Positions 1-6,116 of a stretch of DNA of 7,086 bases are shown in pieces. The first letter of the stretch is position 1. Every line of letters starts with the position of its first letter. Under the pieces are notes generated by a model. That model had not been told where the DNA came from. It saw nothing but the letters and a program-made list of their open reading frames with translations, and searched no databases. Source of the stretch: Spirochaetaceae bacterium (lineage in GTDB: Bacteria > Spirochaetota > Spirochaetia > Treponematales > Breznakiellaceae); contig JAISOO010000042.1 in NCBI GenBank assembly GCA_031275595.1, positions 1 to 7,086 of the forward strand. Direction: 5' to 3'. Position numbers and translations under genes: made by a program.

Positions 1-1
1 C

Positions 2-118
2 CGGGCGGTCCATGAAAAGGCCGGAACTATCCCGGTACGGCCGGTCCGGATCTCCATCGGCCAGAAAGGTTCCCGGGTCTTTTATACCCTGTTAATCCGG
101 GGGAAAGGCGGAAATTGA
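2..118 (+). CDS. 3' end of an unidentified plus-strand gene (partial)
   Basis: An open frame enters from the left edge and gives about 38 residues before a TGA at 116-118. The residues alternate basic and hydrophobic (for example VRPVRISIGQKGSRVFYTLL) and the codons are rich in CGG, CCG and GGC, like the well-supported genes in the window. The other plus frames and the minus frames are closed by stops or give less protein-like sequence. Too little is present to name a family. The gene would converge on the small minus-strand gene at 144-515, and a terminator-like hairpin lies at 248-291 on its strand, about 130 nt past the stop. It could still be chance, because 38 codons is short. Confidence 0.5.
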   Translation, partial: RAVHEKAGTIPVRPVRISIGQKGSRVFYTLLIRGKGGN

Positions 119-143
119 ACTTATAGCTGAGGCTGCTCCAAAA

Positions 144-515
144 CTAACCGAGTTTTGAAATAAGCCCAACCAACAGAACCCCCGGAAGCTTTACGTATAG
201 AGATCTATTCTCTATACGTAAAGCTGGTTTTCGTTCATCCGGGGAACCAACATACCCCAGAGGCAGTCCCTGGGGGTGTTGATTGTTTTTTAAATAGATT
301 TTTTTAAATATATGTGTAGCAGTCCGCCACATCTTATAAATATAAAAGGCCCGGAGTATGGTGGTAGGCATCTCTTTAAATAATCCCTTGGGAATAAAAC
401 TGATCTTTCCCTTGAGCGTATTATTTTCTGTCTGGGTAAAGGTTATCTCGATGCCGTTAATCCAGTTCTTGCAGCGCATGTTTTCTTTACTCACGATCCA
501 TGAACCAACTACCAT
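144..515 (-). CDS. Small hypothetical protein, AT-rich, with a tail that reads into a repeat element
   Basis: This is a 123-residue frame starting with ATG at 515. On the minus strand GGAGGAG lies 8 nt upstream of the ATG, one of the best SD sites in the window and the main reason to call it a gene. Residues 1 to about 77 look like one small domain: a tryptophan- and lysine-rich start (GSWIVSKENMRCKNW), a beta-like stretch, LKGKISFIPKGLF, then a basic, aromatic, probably helical segment. It has no signal peptide or clear membrane span, and I recognise no family. From about residue 78 the composition changes, and the tail is encoded across a terminator-like hairpin (248-281) and a long inverted repeat (180-244). 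The C-terminus is therefore probably the result of an insertion or of read-through. It is AT-richer than its neighbours, which may mean acquired DNA or a decaying gene. A chance frame behind a good SD is the alternative. Confidence 0.55.
   Translation of the reverse strand: MVVGSWIVSKENMRCKNWINGIEITFTQTENNTLKGKISFIPKGLFKEMPTTILRAFYIYKMWRTATHIFKKIYLKNNQHPQGLPLGYVGSPDERKPALRIENRSLYVKLPGVLLVGLISKLG
168..252. repeat. Hairpin element flanked by 8-bp direct repeats (MITE-like candidate)
   Basis: AACCAACA occurs at 168-175 and again at 245-252. Between the copies are 69 bp dominated by a dyad. CCCCGGA (180-186) pairs with TCCGGGG (238-244). Directly inside, a perfect 17-bp inverted repeat (187-203 with 209-225) encloses a 5-nt loop, TCTAT. 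The only unpaired part is 226-237 on one side. A palindromic core with short flanking direct repeats resembles a small non-autonomous insertion with a target duplication, but that is inference. A folded RNA segment is the other reading. Neither a transposase nor a second copy is present in the window. Confidence 0.45.
187..225. repeat. Perfect 17-bp inverted repeat
   Basis: The left arm AGCTTTACGTATAGAGA (187-203) is the exact reverse complement of the right arm (209-225), with a 5-nt loop at 204-208. This is the longest perfect dyad I found in the window. On the plus strand it is followed by GGTTTTCG, too weak a T-tract for a good terminator; on the minus strand no T-run follows. It lies inside the 3' part of the small minus-strand frame. 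Confidence 0.85.
248..291 (+). terminator. Rho-independent terminator-like hairpin on the plus strand
   Basis: CAACA (248-252) pairs with TGTTG (277-281), and CCCCAG (255-260) pairs with CTGGGG (270-275). A small internal loop separates the two helices, and GG/CC can pair further inside. After the stem come ATTG and six Ts at 286-291. On the minus strand no T-run follows, so the polarity is plus. It may end the transcript of the gene that stops at 118, or that of an unannotated small RNA from 119-290. The 4-nt gap before the T-run lowers confidence. Confidence 0.5.
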
Positions 516-798
516 TTATCCCGCTCCTCCAGGTATTCCCAAAATTTTGGTTTTGGGAATGTAACCTTAAAAATTAAAGAAAGAAACGGGCTTTTTTCCG
601 CTTCTTCCGTTTTTTAACTCATTTTGAGTATGGCCTGAATTCCTATCATAGTATTGTAGTTTTTTTGGGAAAAAAGCATTAATTATTTGGAAATTTCGTT
701 TTTTCTGAGAATTTTGATCCCCGGAATTTGCGGGATTTGTTAAACTTCGATAATAATGGACTTGCGGGATACCCGGTTGGTTCTCGTCCTGCAATTTC
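516..798. other. Gene-poor AT-rich spacer between the exporter gene and the small gene
   Basis: I see no convincing gene in these 283 bases. The only frame of note is minus, 567-794; it would need a TTG start and has no SD. The segment contains runs of A and T, a short dyad ACTCA/TGAGT (617-629), and the hairpin at 535-560. It must hold the 3' end of the exporter transcript and possibly a promoter for the small gene. On the minus strand there is a TATGAT near 650, but no matching -35 box is clear. I found no good terminator directly after the exporter stop. Confidence 0.5.
535..560 (-). promoter_or_regulatory. Leader hairpin just upstream of the small gene's SD
   Basis: ATTCCCAAAA (535-544) and TTTTGGGAAT (551-560) form a perfect 10-bp stem with a 6-nt loop. 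With a 3-nt bulge it can be extended by GGT (532-534) pairing with ACC (564-566). On the minus strand the stem ends only 4 nt before the GGAGGAG that serves the ATG at 515. No T-run follows, so it is not an obvious terminator. It could stabilise the mRNA, affect ribosome access or bind a protein; the sequence does not decide. Confidence 0.4.
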
Positions 799-2607
799 TC
801 AATGCCGGGCAGGCATATTTACAAGGTACAAGGCGGAGTCCTTATCATGGGTGAATTGGGCGGTGTACAGTTCCGAATAAAGTCCGCCCTGGGTCATAAG
901 GTCCACATGGCTGCCCTGCTGCCGGATGCCCACATCGTCGATCACCACAATACGGTCCGCGTTGCGGATGGTAGAAAGCCGGTGGGCGATGACCAGGGTG
1001 GTACGTCCCCGGGAGAGCTCTTCCAGGGCATGTTGTATCTTGAGTTCCGTGGCGGAATCCAGGGCGGAAGTAGCCTCGTCCAGAATGAGAATGGGGGGAT
1101 TTTTAAGGAAGATCCGGGCGATGCTTATCCGCTGCTTCTGGCCGCCAGAGAGCTTAACCCCCCGTTCCCCGACCATACTGTCGTAACCTGCGGGCATTTT
1201 TATGATGTCGTCGTGGATTTCCGCCCGCCGGGCTGCCTGGATGACTTCCTCCCGATCCGCGTCAAGGCGTCCGTAGCGTATATTATCCTCGATGGTACCG
1301 GCAAAGAGGAATACGTCCTGCTGTACAATACCGATACTTTTCCGCAGCGATTCCAGGGTGATATCCCGGATATCCCTGCCGTCAATGGTTATACTCCCCT
1401 CCCGGGTCTCGTAAAACCGGGGCAGAAGGTGGCAAAGGGTGGTTTTGCCGCCCCCCGAAGGGCCGACCAGGGCCAGGGTTGTTCCCTCGGGGATCAAGAG
1501 ATTGATATGCTCCAGTACCCGTATATCGTGATTATATGAAAAAGTCACGTCCCGGTATTCTATACGCCCCCTTATTCCTGTCATATCTATGGCGCCGGGT
1601 TTGTCCTGTATGTCAGGCTCAATGCGCATGATATCCACAAAACGGCCGAACCCGGCCATACCGGTGGTGTACTGTTCCACAAAACTGGCCAGCCGTCTAA
1701 TGGGCTGGAGGAAAGCGGCCACAAAGAGGTTACAGGTGATGAGTTCCGGCAAGGTCATCTTGTGCCGCATGATCAGGTAGCCGCCCATGGCGATCACCGC
1801 CACGTTGAGGAGGTAAATCAAAAATTCAAGTTTGCTGTTAAAAAGGGCCATGGATCGGTAGTAGGTCTTCTTGGCGGACTTAAAATGCTCATTTCCCCGG
1901 GTGAATTTTTCCGTTTCATGGGCCTCGTTGGTAAAGGCCTTGGCGACCCGGGCGCCGGAGATACTTGATTCCAGGGAAGCGTTTATCTCGGCGGTACGTT
2001 CCTTTACCTTTTTGGATGCCCGGAGCATATTGACCCGGGATAAGATCGTATGGATCACCATAAAGGGGATCATGACAAAAAGGACCAAAGCCATCTCCCA
2101 CCGTATGGAAAGGATCAGGAAAAAAGCGCCTGAGAGGGTAAGGAGGGAGATAAAAAGATCCTCCGGGCCGTGGTGGGCCAGTTCGGTTACCTCAAAAAGA
2201 TCGTTGGTTACCCGGGACATAATATGACCGGTCCGGTGGTTATCATAAAAAGAAAAGGGCAGCTTCTGGAGATGATTAAAAAGATCCCGCCGCATATCCG
2301 CTTCGATATACGCCCCCACCGTATGCCCCCAGTAAGTAACAAAGTAAGAAAATCCGGTTCGTAATATATAAAGCAAAACCATGAGGATGATCATGATAAA
2401 AAAGAAACGGTAGAGTTCCGCGGGCAAAAAACGCTCAATGGTCAATTTGGTCATCATAGGGAATAGGAGATCTACCCCGGCAATCAGGGACGCGCAGAAC
2501 ATATCCGCGGAAAAGAGCTTCCAGTGGGGCCGGTAATAGGCGGCAAAGAGAGATACAGAGGACTTATTGAGAAAATCTTTCGTAGCCATAGGTCCACTAT
2601 ACTCCAT
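799..2607 (-). CDS. ABC transporter, fused membrane and ATP-binding domains (ABCB/MsbA-like exporter)
   Basis: A 602-residue half-transporter that would act as a dimer in the inner membrane and couple ATP hydrolysis to export; the substrate (lipid, drug or peptide) cannot be told. The type IV exporter membrane domain covers about residues 20-320, with hydrophobic segments near 33-55, 68-90, 150-195 and 262-303, and the coupling region RRDLFNHLQKLPFSFYD. The ATPase domain follows from about 348: Walker A GPSGGGKTT (382-390), Q-loop IVQQD (427-431), signature LSGGQ (486-490), Walker B ILILDE (506-511), D-loop SALD and H-loop His542. All catalytic motifs are intact, so it should be active. I chose the ATG at 2607 because GGGAG lies 7 nt upstream. 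An upstream in-frame start at 2715 gives a Cys/Gly-rich extension unlike the family, and the ATG at 2589 is a close alternative. It diverges from the flavodoxin-like gene. A single half-transporter gene suggests a homodimer, unless a partner is encoded elsewhere. Confidence 0.93.
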   Translation of the reverse strand: MEYSGPMATKDFLNKSSVSLFAAYYRPHWKLFSADMFCASLIAGVDLLFPMMTKLTIERFLPAELYRFFFIMIILMVLLYILRTGFSYFVTYWGHTVGAYIEADMRRDLFNHLQKLPFSFYDNHRTGHIMSRVTNDLFEVTELAHHGPEDLFISLLTLSGAFFLILSIRWEMALVLFVMIPFMVIHTILSRVNMLRASKKVKERTAEINASLESSISGARVAKAFTNEAHETEKFTRGNEHFKSAKKTYYRSMALFNSKLEFLIYLLNVAVIAMGGYLIMRHKMTLPELITCNLFVAAFLQPIRRLASFVEQYTTGMAGFGRFVDIMRIEPDIQDKPGAIDMTGIRGRIEYRDVTFSYNHDIRVLEHINLLIPEGTTLALVGPSGGGKTTLCHLLPRFYETREGSITIDGRDIRDITLESLRKSIGIVQQDVFLFAGTIEDNIRYGRLDADREEVIQAARRAEIHDDIIKMPAGYDSMVGERGVKLSGGQKQRISIARIFLKNPPILILDEATSALDSATELKIQHALEELSRGRTTLVIAHRLSTIRNADRIVVIDDVGIRQQGSHVDLMTQGGLYSELYTAQFTHDKDSALYLVNMPARH

Positions 2608-2664
2608 TTTACGGCTCCCGGACCAGTATGCAGGGCAAAAGCATTTGTCTTTGTCTTGTCCCGG

Positions 2665-2700
2665 GGTATCGACATTTTCAGCCCCTTCATATACGATACC
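2665..2700. promoter_or_regulatory. 7-bp dyad (GGTATCG/CGATACC) embracing the promoter, possible operator
   Basis: GGTATCG at 2665-2671 and CGATACC at 2694-2700 are exact inverted copies 22 nt apart. The left arm overlaps the proposed -35 box and the right arm contains most of the proposed -10 box of the flavodoxin-like gene. The arms are 29 bp apart centre to centre. Such an arrangement could bind a repressor to both boxes, but two 7-bp arms can also occur by chance. Confidence 0.3.
2669..2697 (+). promoter_or_regulatory. Sigma-70-like promoter for the flavodoxin-like gene
   Basis: TCGACA (2669-2674, five of six matches to TTGACA) is followed after exactly 17 nt by TACGAT (2692-2697, four of six matches to TATAAT). 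Transcription would begin near 2704, leaving a short leader that includes the SD at 2716-2720. No equally good promoter was found on the minus strand for the divergent exporter gene. Confidence 0.4.
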
Positions 2701-2727
2701 AAGACAGCCGGTCAAAGGAGTTAGTCT

Positions 2728-3201
2728 ATGAAAACAGCGGTTATTTATTATTCCTATGAAGGTAATTGCGCTTTAATCGCGGAGCTGATAAAAAACGCAC
2801 TGGGGGCGGATCTTATCGAACTGCGGACGGCGGATGATAAAAAACGGCGGGGTTTTTCAAAATATTTCTGGGGCGGCAAACAGGTAATAATGAAAGAAAC
2901 TCCTTCCCTTAAGCCCTATACGGTCGATCCGGAAGCCTATGATCTTATCATCATCGGTACCCCGGTATGGGCGGCGAGCCCCGCGCCGGCTCTGAACACC
3001 TTTTTGGGAGAACAGCGGATCCGCAGCAAAAAGATTGCCCTTTTTTGCTGCCACGGCGGCGGCAAGGGGAAGGTTTTTGACAAGATAAAAAACAAACTGT
3101 CCGGCAACACCTTTGCGGGGGAAATAGATTTTATTAACCCCCTCAAACAGAGGCGGGAAGGGGTAATTGGTAAACTCAATGCATGGCTTAAGGGACTGTA
3201 G
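2728..3201 (+). CDS. Flavodoxin family protein (FMN-binding)
   Basis: A 157-residue cytoplasmic protein of the flavodoxin fold, expected to bind FMN and carry electrons or act as a small reductase. It opens with beta strand 1, KTAVIYYSY, then the phosphate loop SYEGNC (9-14). The usual pattern there ends in GNT; here the last residue is Cys14, a visible deviation. The second flavin loop is GTPVWAASPAP (77-87), typical of the 'flavodoxin/NAD(P)H-dependent oxidoreductase' group rather than of classical electron-carrier flavodoxins. A third loop, CHGGGKGK, spans 108-115. The length fits a single short-chain flavodoxin domain. The start is firm: AGGAG at 2716-2720 lies 7 nt before the ATG. Its 3' end overlaps that of the convergent GtaA-like gene by 14 bp. 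The redox partner is unknown. The divergent exporter may share regulation, but nothing ties the functions together. Confidence 0.88.
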   Translation: MKTAVIYYSYEGNCALIAELIKNALGADLIELRTADDKKRRGFSKYFWGGKQVIMKETPSLKPYTVDPEAYDLIIIGTPVWAASPAPALNTFLGEQRIRSKKIALFCCHGGGKGKVFDKIKNKLSGNTFAGEIDFINPLKQRREGVIGKLNAWLKGL

Positions 3202-5284
3202 CCCAGGCATCGGCTAAGAGGGGCATAAAGAGCCCTCCCTGGACCGTGCGGTTCTGAAAATGATAGTGTTTGGCATTTACCGTATCGTACCAGTCGGAAA
3301 AGGGAACCCGGTCCGGGGTGTCCCGTAAAAAGGCCGCCACCGGCTTTATCAGGGCCTCCCGTTCGGCCTTGTCGGCGCTAAAGGCGGTTACCCAGAGGAT
3401 CCAGTCCGATTTGGTATAATCCTTACGGCTGTCCAGGGGGACTCCGTAGGTATGTTGCCGCGCGGTATACCATGCCAGTTCGAAGGCAAATAACTCGGGG
3501 GGGAACAGCCGGCTTTTGAACAGCAGGTCCCAGACCAGGTTGTATTTAAGGCTCCAGCCTTCTTCCTGGTCAAAGACCAGGGCGGTATGATCCCCCCGGC
3601 TGGTATTCGTTACCCAAGCGGCGGCCATGGCTTTGGCCCTGGAGTGGTATTCCCCGGCCTCTATCCCCTTCCCCGCCATGTCCAGGAGGACGGCATAGGC
3701 CTCGATCCCCATGATCGCCTTGGCGGCGAGGTTACAGTTGTGGGCCAGATGGCCGGCGAAGTCGTCGGTACAGAGCTGGTCCCCGGGATCTTCCCCGTAT
3801 TCGATGAGGTAGCGGACCCACTTTTTCGCCAGATCAAGATGGGGCCTGGAAAAATCGACATTCCCCTCGGCCTTGGCAACAGCGGCCATCATGATGAGCA
3901 TATTGCCGCATTCCTCCACCGGCATTTGGTACCGGAGATCGTAGAGGGCCGAATTGGCGGGAAAGGTATAGAGAGGGGGGTACACTTCGGTGTTGTCCAT
4001 AGAATGCCGGAGCCCGTACACCTGGCCGGTCACATAGGGATAACGGCCGGCGTCGTGGGGGGCAAAGTCGTAGGTCCAGACCGGCTGCCGGGCAAAACGG
4101 AGAACCGGACGGAGCATACCCTTGACCAGTTCGGGATTGTACAGCAGGTAGAGGGGGACCGAGGGATAGCTCACATCCACCGTGGCGGCGCAACCGTTGG
4201 AAAAACATTCCTTGGAGACAAAGACCGGCTCTCCCTTTTCATCGGTGATAAGCTTGTGGGCCGCGATGGTTTGCCGGTAGGCCAGGTTCAGAATTCTTTG
4301 ATAATCCGCCCCGCCCGATGCGAGGGCCCTTTTGTTTAATTCCGCGTCAAACCGGGCGCAACGTTCCCGCAGGGTTCCGTAATCCGCCACCGCTTCCTCT
4401 ATAAGGGTGAGGAAAGACTTCCCTCCCCGGGTCCAATAGGCCCGGCGGGTTTCCCCAAAATAGTTGATCGATGCCAGATCATCGTAGGCCGCCGCCACCA
4501 TCCCTTCCGCGCTTCCGGATAACTCCGGAAACTCAATCCGGGCGGATAGTTCCTGTCCCGCGCCGGACATAAACACCCGGCCCTGTCCTTCCGGCACCGC
4601 CAGGTAGAGGTACCCCCAATCAATGGTAACATTATCTCCGCTGTGGCTGAGGGGCGCCTGTTTCCGCTGGCCCAGCCAGCCGGCGCGGCAACCCTCCAGG
4701 GCATGGGTACCGCTCAGGAGGGGGGCGGGATTATCGCCGTATCTGCAAAAGCCCCCGTCAAAGGCAAAGGTTACGGCCACCTGGTGCTTACCCTCCGCGG
4801 CGGACGCCTTTACCCCGATGTAGGAAACCGGCCGGGAAAGAAGGTCCAGGTCGTCAAGCAGGAGGGGGGTGAGGAAGCTTAGCTCCAGGGTTATCCCCGC
4901 CCCTTCAAAACAGTACCGGGAGGAAGTGGCGCTGATCTCCAGCGAAGTTTGGGTAAGGGCCGGTTCGGGGCCCAGGCCCATAAACCGGTAAAGGGTATCA
5001 TCCACCGACACCAGTCCGATAATCCGCTGGGGTCGGCCGGTCCAGTGGACGGTGTCGCCGTCGTAGAGCCGGTCCGCCGGGGACCAGACCGAAAAATAGG
5101 GATCGCAGGTGATGAGGGGTACGCTGGGAACACGGGTACTCATGGCGCCTCCCGATTGAGATTTTTCTGTTACTGCTTTAGCTTTTGTGGTGGTATACAT
5201 AATGAGTCCCATACAACATAATCCAAGGCCAATACCCCAAACAATACCCCGCCGCAGCTTCGCCGAAAATCCGGGGGAACTCAC
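3188..5284 (-). CDS. GtaA-like protein (glutaminase A family, DUF4965/DUF1793) with predicted signal peptide
   Basis: A 698-residue protein of the glutaminase A-like family, whose C-terminal part is expected to be an (alpha/alpha)6 barrel. Residues 55-103 match the family opening (DPYFSVWSP, VHWTGRPQRIIGLVSVDDTLYRFMG). The core signature follows at about 355-385 (VSKECFSNGCAATVDVSYPS, LLYNPELVKGML) and 400-460 (WTYDFAPHDAGRYPYV, MPVEECGNM). The C-terminal part has TDDFAGHLAHNCNLAAKA (506-523), KYNLVWD (580-586) and PFSDWYDT (661-668). Fungal GtaA is a glutaminase; many bacterial members have no proven substrate. The first 37 residues look like a signal peptide: KLRR, a hydrophobic stretch at 14-30, then AKA. 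The GTG start at 5284 overlaps the permease stop (GTGA), so coupled translation is likely. It has no well-spaced SD, since AAGGA abuts the GTG. An in-frame ATG at 5143 (residue 48) has GGGAGG 4 nt upstream and would give a cytoplasmic 651-residue form. The position after two sugar permeases suggests a glycan-related role (inference). Confidence 0.88.
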   Translation of the reverse strand: MSSPGFSAKLRRGIVWGIGLGLCCMGLIMYTTTKAKAVTEKSQSGGAMSTRVPSVPLITCDPYFSVWSPADRLYDGDTVHWTGRPQRIIGLVSVDDTLYRFMGLGPEPALTQTSLEISATSSRYCFEGAGITLELSFLTPLLLDDLDLLSRPVSYIGVKASAAEGKHQVAVTFAFDGGFCRYGDNPAPLLSGTHALEGCRAGWLGQRKQAPLSHSGDNVTIDWGYLYLAVPEGQGRVFMSGAGQELSARIEFPELSGSAEGMVAAAYDDLASINYFGETRRAYWTRGGKSFLTLIEEAVADYGTLRERCARFDAELNKRALASGGADYQRILNLAYRQTIAAHKLITDEKGEPVFVSKECFSNGCAATVDVSYPSVPLYLLYNPELVKGMLRPVLRFARQPVWTYDFAPHDAGRYPYVTGQVYGLRHSMDNTEVYPPLYTFPANSALYDLRYQMPVEECGNMLIMMAAVAKAEGNVDFSRPHLDLAKKWVRYLIEYGEDPGDQLCTDDFAGHLAHNCNLAAKAIMGIEAYAVLLDMAGKGIEAGEYHSRAKAMAAAWVTNTSRGDHTALVFDQEEGWSLKYNLVWDLLFKSRLFPPELFAFELAWYTARQHTYGVPLDSRKDYTKSDWILWVTAFSADKAEREALIKPVAAFLRDTPDRVPFSDWYDTVNAKHYHFQNRTVQGGLFMPLLADAWATVP
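5140..5154 (-). promoter_or_regulatory. Internal SD and alternative start in the GtaA-like gene
   Basis: On the minus strand GGGAGG is followed by CGCC and an in-frame ATG (5141-5143) that encodes residue 48, just after the predicted signal peptide and just before the conserved domain begins. The SD is stronger than anything at the upstream GTG, though the 4-nt spacing is slightly short. It either makes a second, cytoplasmic form or is the true start. Confidence 0.45.
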
Positions 5285-6114
5285 TCCTTGATCCCCGTCA
5301 TGGCGATACCCTGGGTAATCTGCTGTTCAAAGATGAGGAATATGATGATCGCCGGGATGGAGGCCGTCATATTGTTGGTGATGGGGATAACCCGGTCGGA
5401 AGCGTAGGTCATCTCAAAGGTAGGGAGCCCCACCGGCAGGGTAAACATCCGCTCGCTCATGGCGCACAGGAGGGGCCACAGGTAGTTGTTCCAGGAGCCG
5501 ATAAAGGACAGGATGCAGTTGGTAACCAGGACCGTCCGGGAAAGGGGGATAACGATCCGGGAAAAGATAACCATATGTTTTGCCCCGTCGATCTGGGCCA
5601 CCTCGATGAGTTCCTTGGGGATACCCTTAAAAAAGCTTACCATGATAATAAGCCCCATGGAACCGGCGATCCCCGGCAGGATCATCCCCGCATAGGTGTC
5701 GATCATATAAAGGCCGTTTACGGTGATAAAGAGGGGCACAATGGTGGCCTCCCCGGGAATCATAAGCCCCATAAGGAAATAGAAAAAGATGCTCCGTTTG
5801 CCCCAAAATTCCATTTTTGCCAGGGGATACGCCGCCAGGGCGGAAACCGTCAAGCCCAAGGTGGTACTCAGGACGGCAATGAGGAAGCTGTTAAAGGTCC
5901 ACAGGGGCACCCTGCTGTTCCCAAGAATATAGGCATAATTCGCCAGGGTATAGGGAGGCTTAAACCAGTCGATAAGTTTTCTAAAGGAGGCGCTTTCGGC
6001 CTTTAGGGACGCAAAAAGACCGAATAGCAGGGGGAAAAGAAAGATCACCGCGATGGTTATGGAAAGAAGGGTCAGGATGATATTTCCAGGGCTGTATTTA
6101 CGGTATATCCTCAT
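5281..6114 (-). CDS. Carbohydrate ABC transporter permease, MalG type (CUT1)
   Basis: A 277-residue inner-membrane permease, second of the pair that forms the channel of a CUT1 sugar importer. Hydrophobic segments lie near residues 11-34, 75-96, 108-131, 141-162, 195-215 and 248-264, six as expected for MalG-type subunits. The cytoplasmic EAA loop that docks the ATPase is at 168-191 (ELIEVAQIDGA, then IVIPLSR), with the conserved Gly at 177. The C-terminus QQITQGIAMTGIKE has the usual QxxxxGxxxGxxK form. The ATG start is supported by AAGGAGGA 6 nt upstream and lies 2 nt past the stop of the preceding permease. Its TGA overlaps the GTG of the GtaA-like gene. The transported sugar cannot be read from the sequence. 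The length and motifs are normal. Confidence 0.94.
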   Translation of the reverse strand: MRIYRKYSPGNIILTLLSITIAVIFLFPLLFGLFASLKAESASFRKLIDWFKPPYTLANYAYILGNSRVPLWTFNSFLIAVLSTTLGLTVSALAAYPLAKMEFWGKRSIFFYFLMGLMIPGEATIVPLFITVNGLYMIDTYAGMILPGIAGSMGLIIMVSFFKGIPKELIEVAQIDGAKHMVIFSRIVIPLSRTVLVTNCILSFIGSWNNYLWPLLCAMSERMFTLPVGLPTFEMTYASDRVIPITNNMTASIPAIIIFLIFEQQITQGIAMTGIKE

Positions 6115-6116
6115 AA

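Noticed and set aside
168..252. Start of a CRISPR array (repeated AACCAACA)
   Set aside because: Only two 8-bp copies exist, with a palindrome between them rather than a spacer, and no further units.
358..564. Plus-strand frame of 68 codons opposite the small minus gene
   Set aside because: It has no SD and lies opposite a frame with a strong SD, so the minus-strand reading is preferred.
567..794. Minus-strand frame of 75 codons with a TTG start
   Set aside because: No SD, low-complexity polar sequence, and no domain-like pattern; treated as intergenic.
802..1539. Long plus-strand frame (245 codons) opposite the exporter ATPase domain
   Set aside because: It is antisense to well-conserved ATPase motifs, has no family-like sequence, and follows from the codon bias of the real gene.
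2608..2715. N-terminal extension of the exporter to an upstream start at 2715
   Set aside because: The added 36 residues are not like the family's N-terminus, they cover the divergent promoter region, and a good SD supports the start at 2607.
3587..4339. Long plus-strand frame (250 codons) opposite the GtaA-like gene
   Set aside because: It is rich in Gly, His and Pro with no recognisable domain, and lies opposite the conserved core of a clear gene; a shadow frame.
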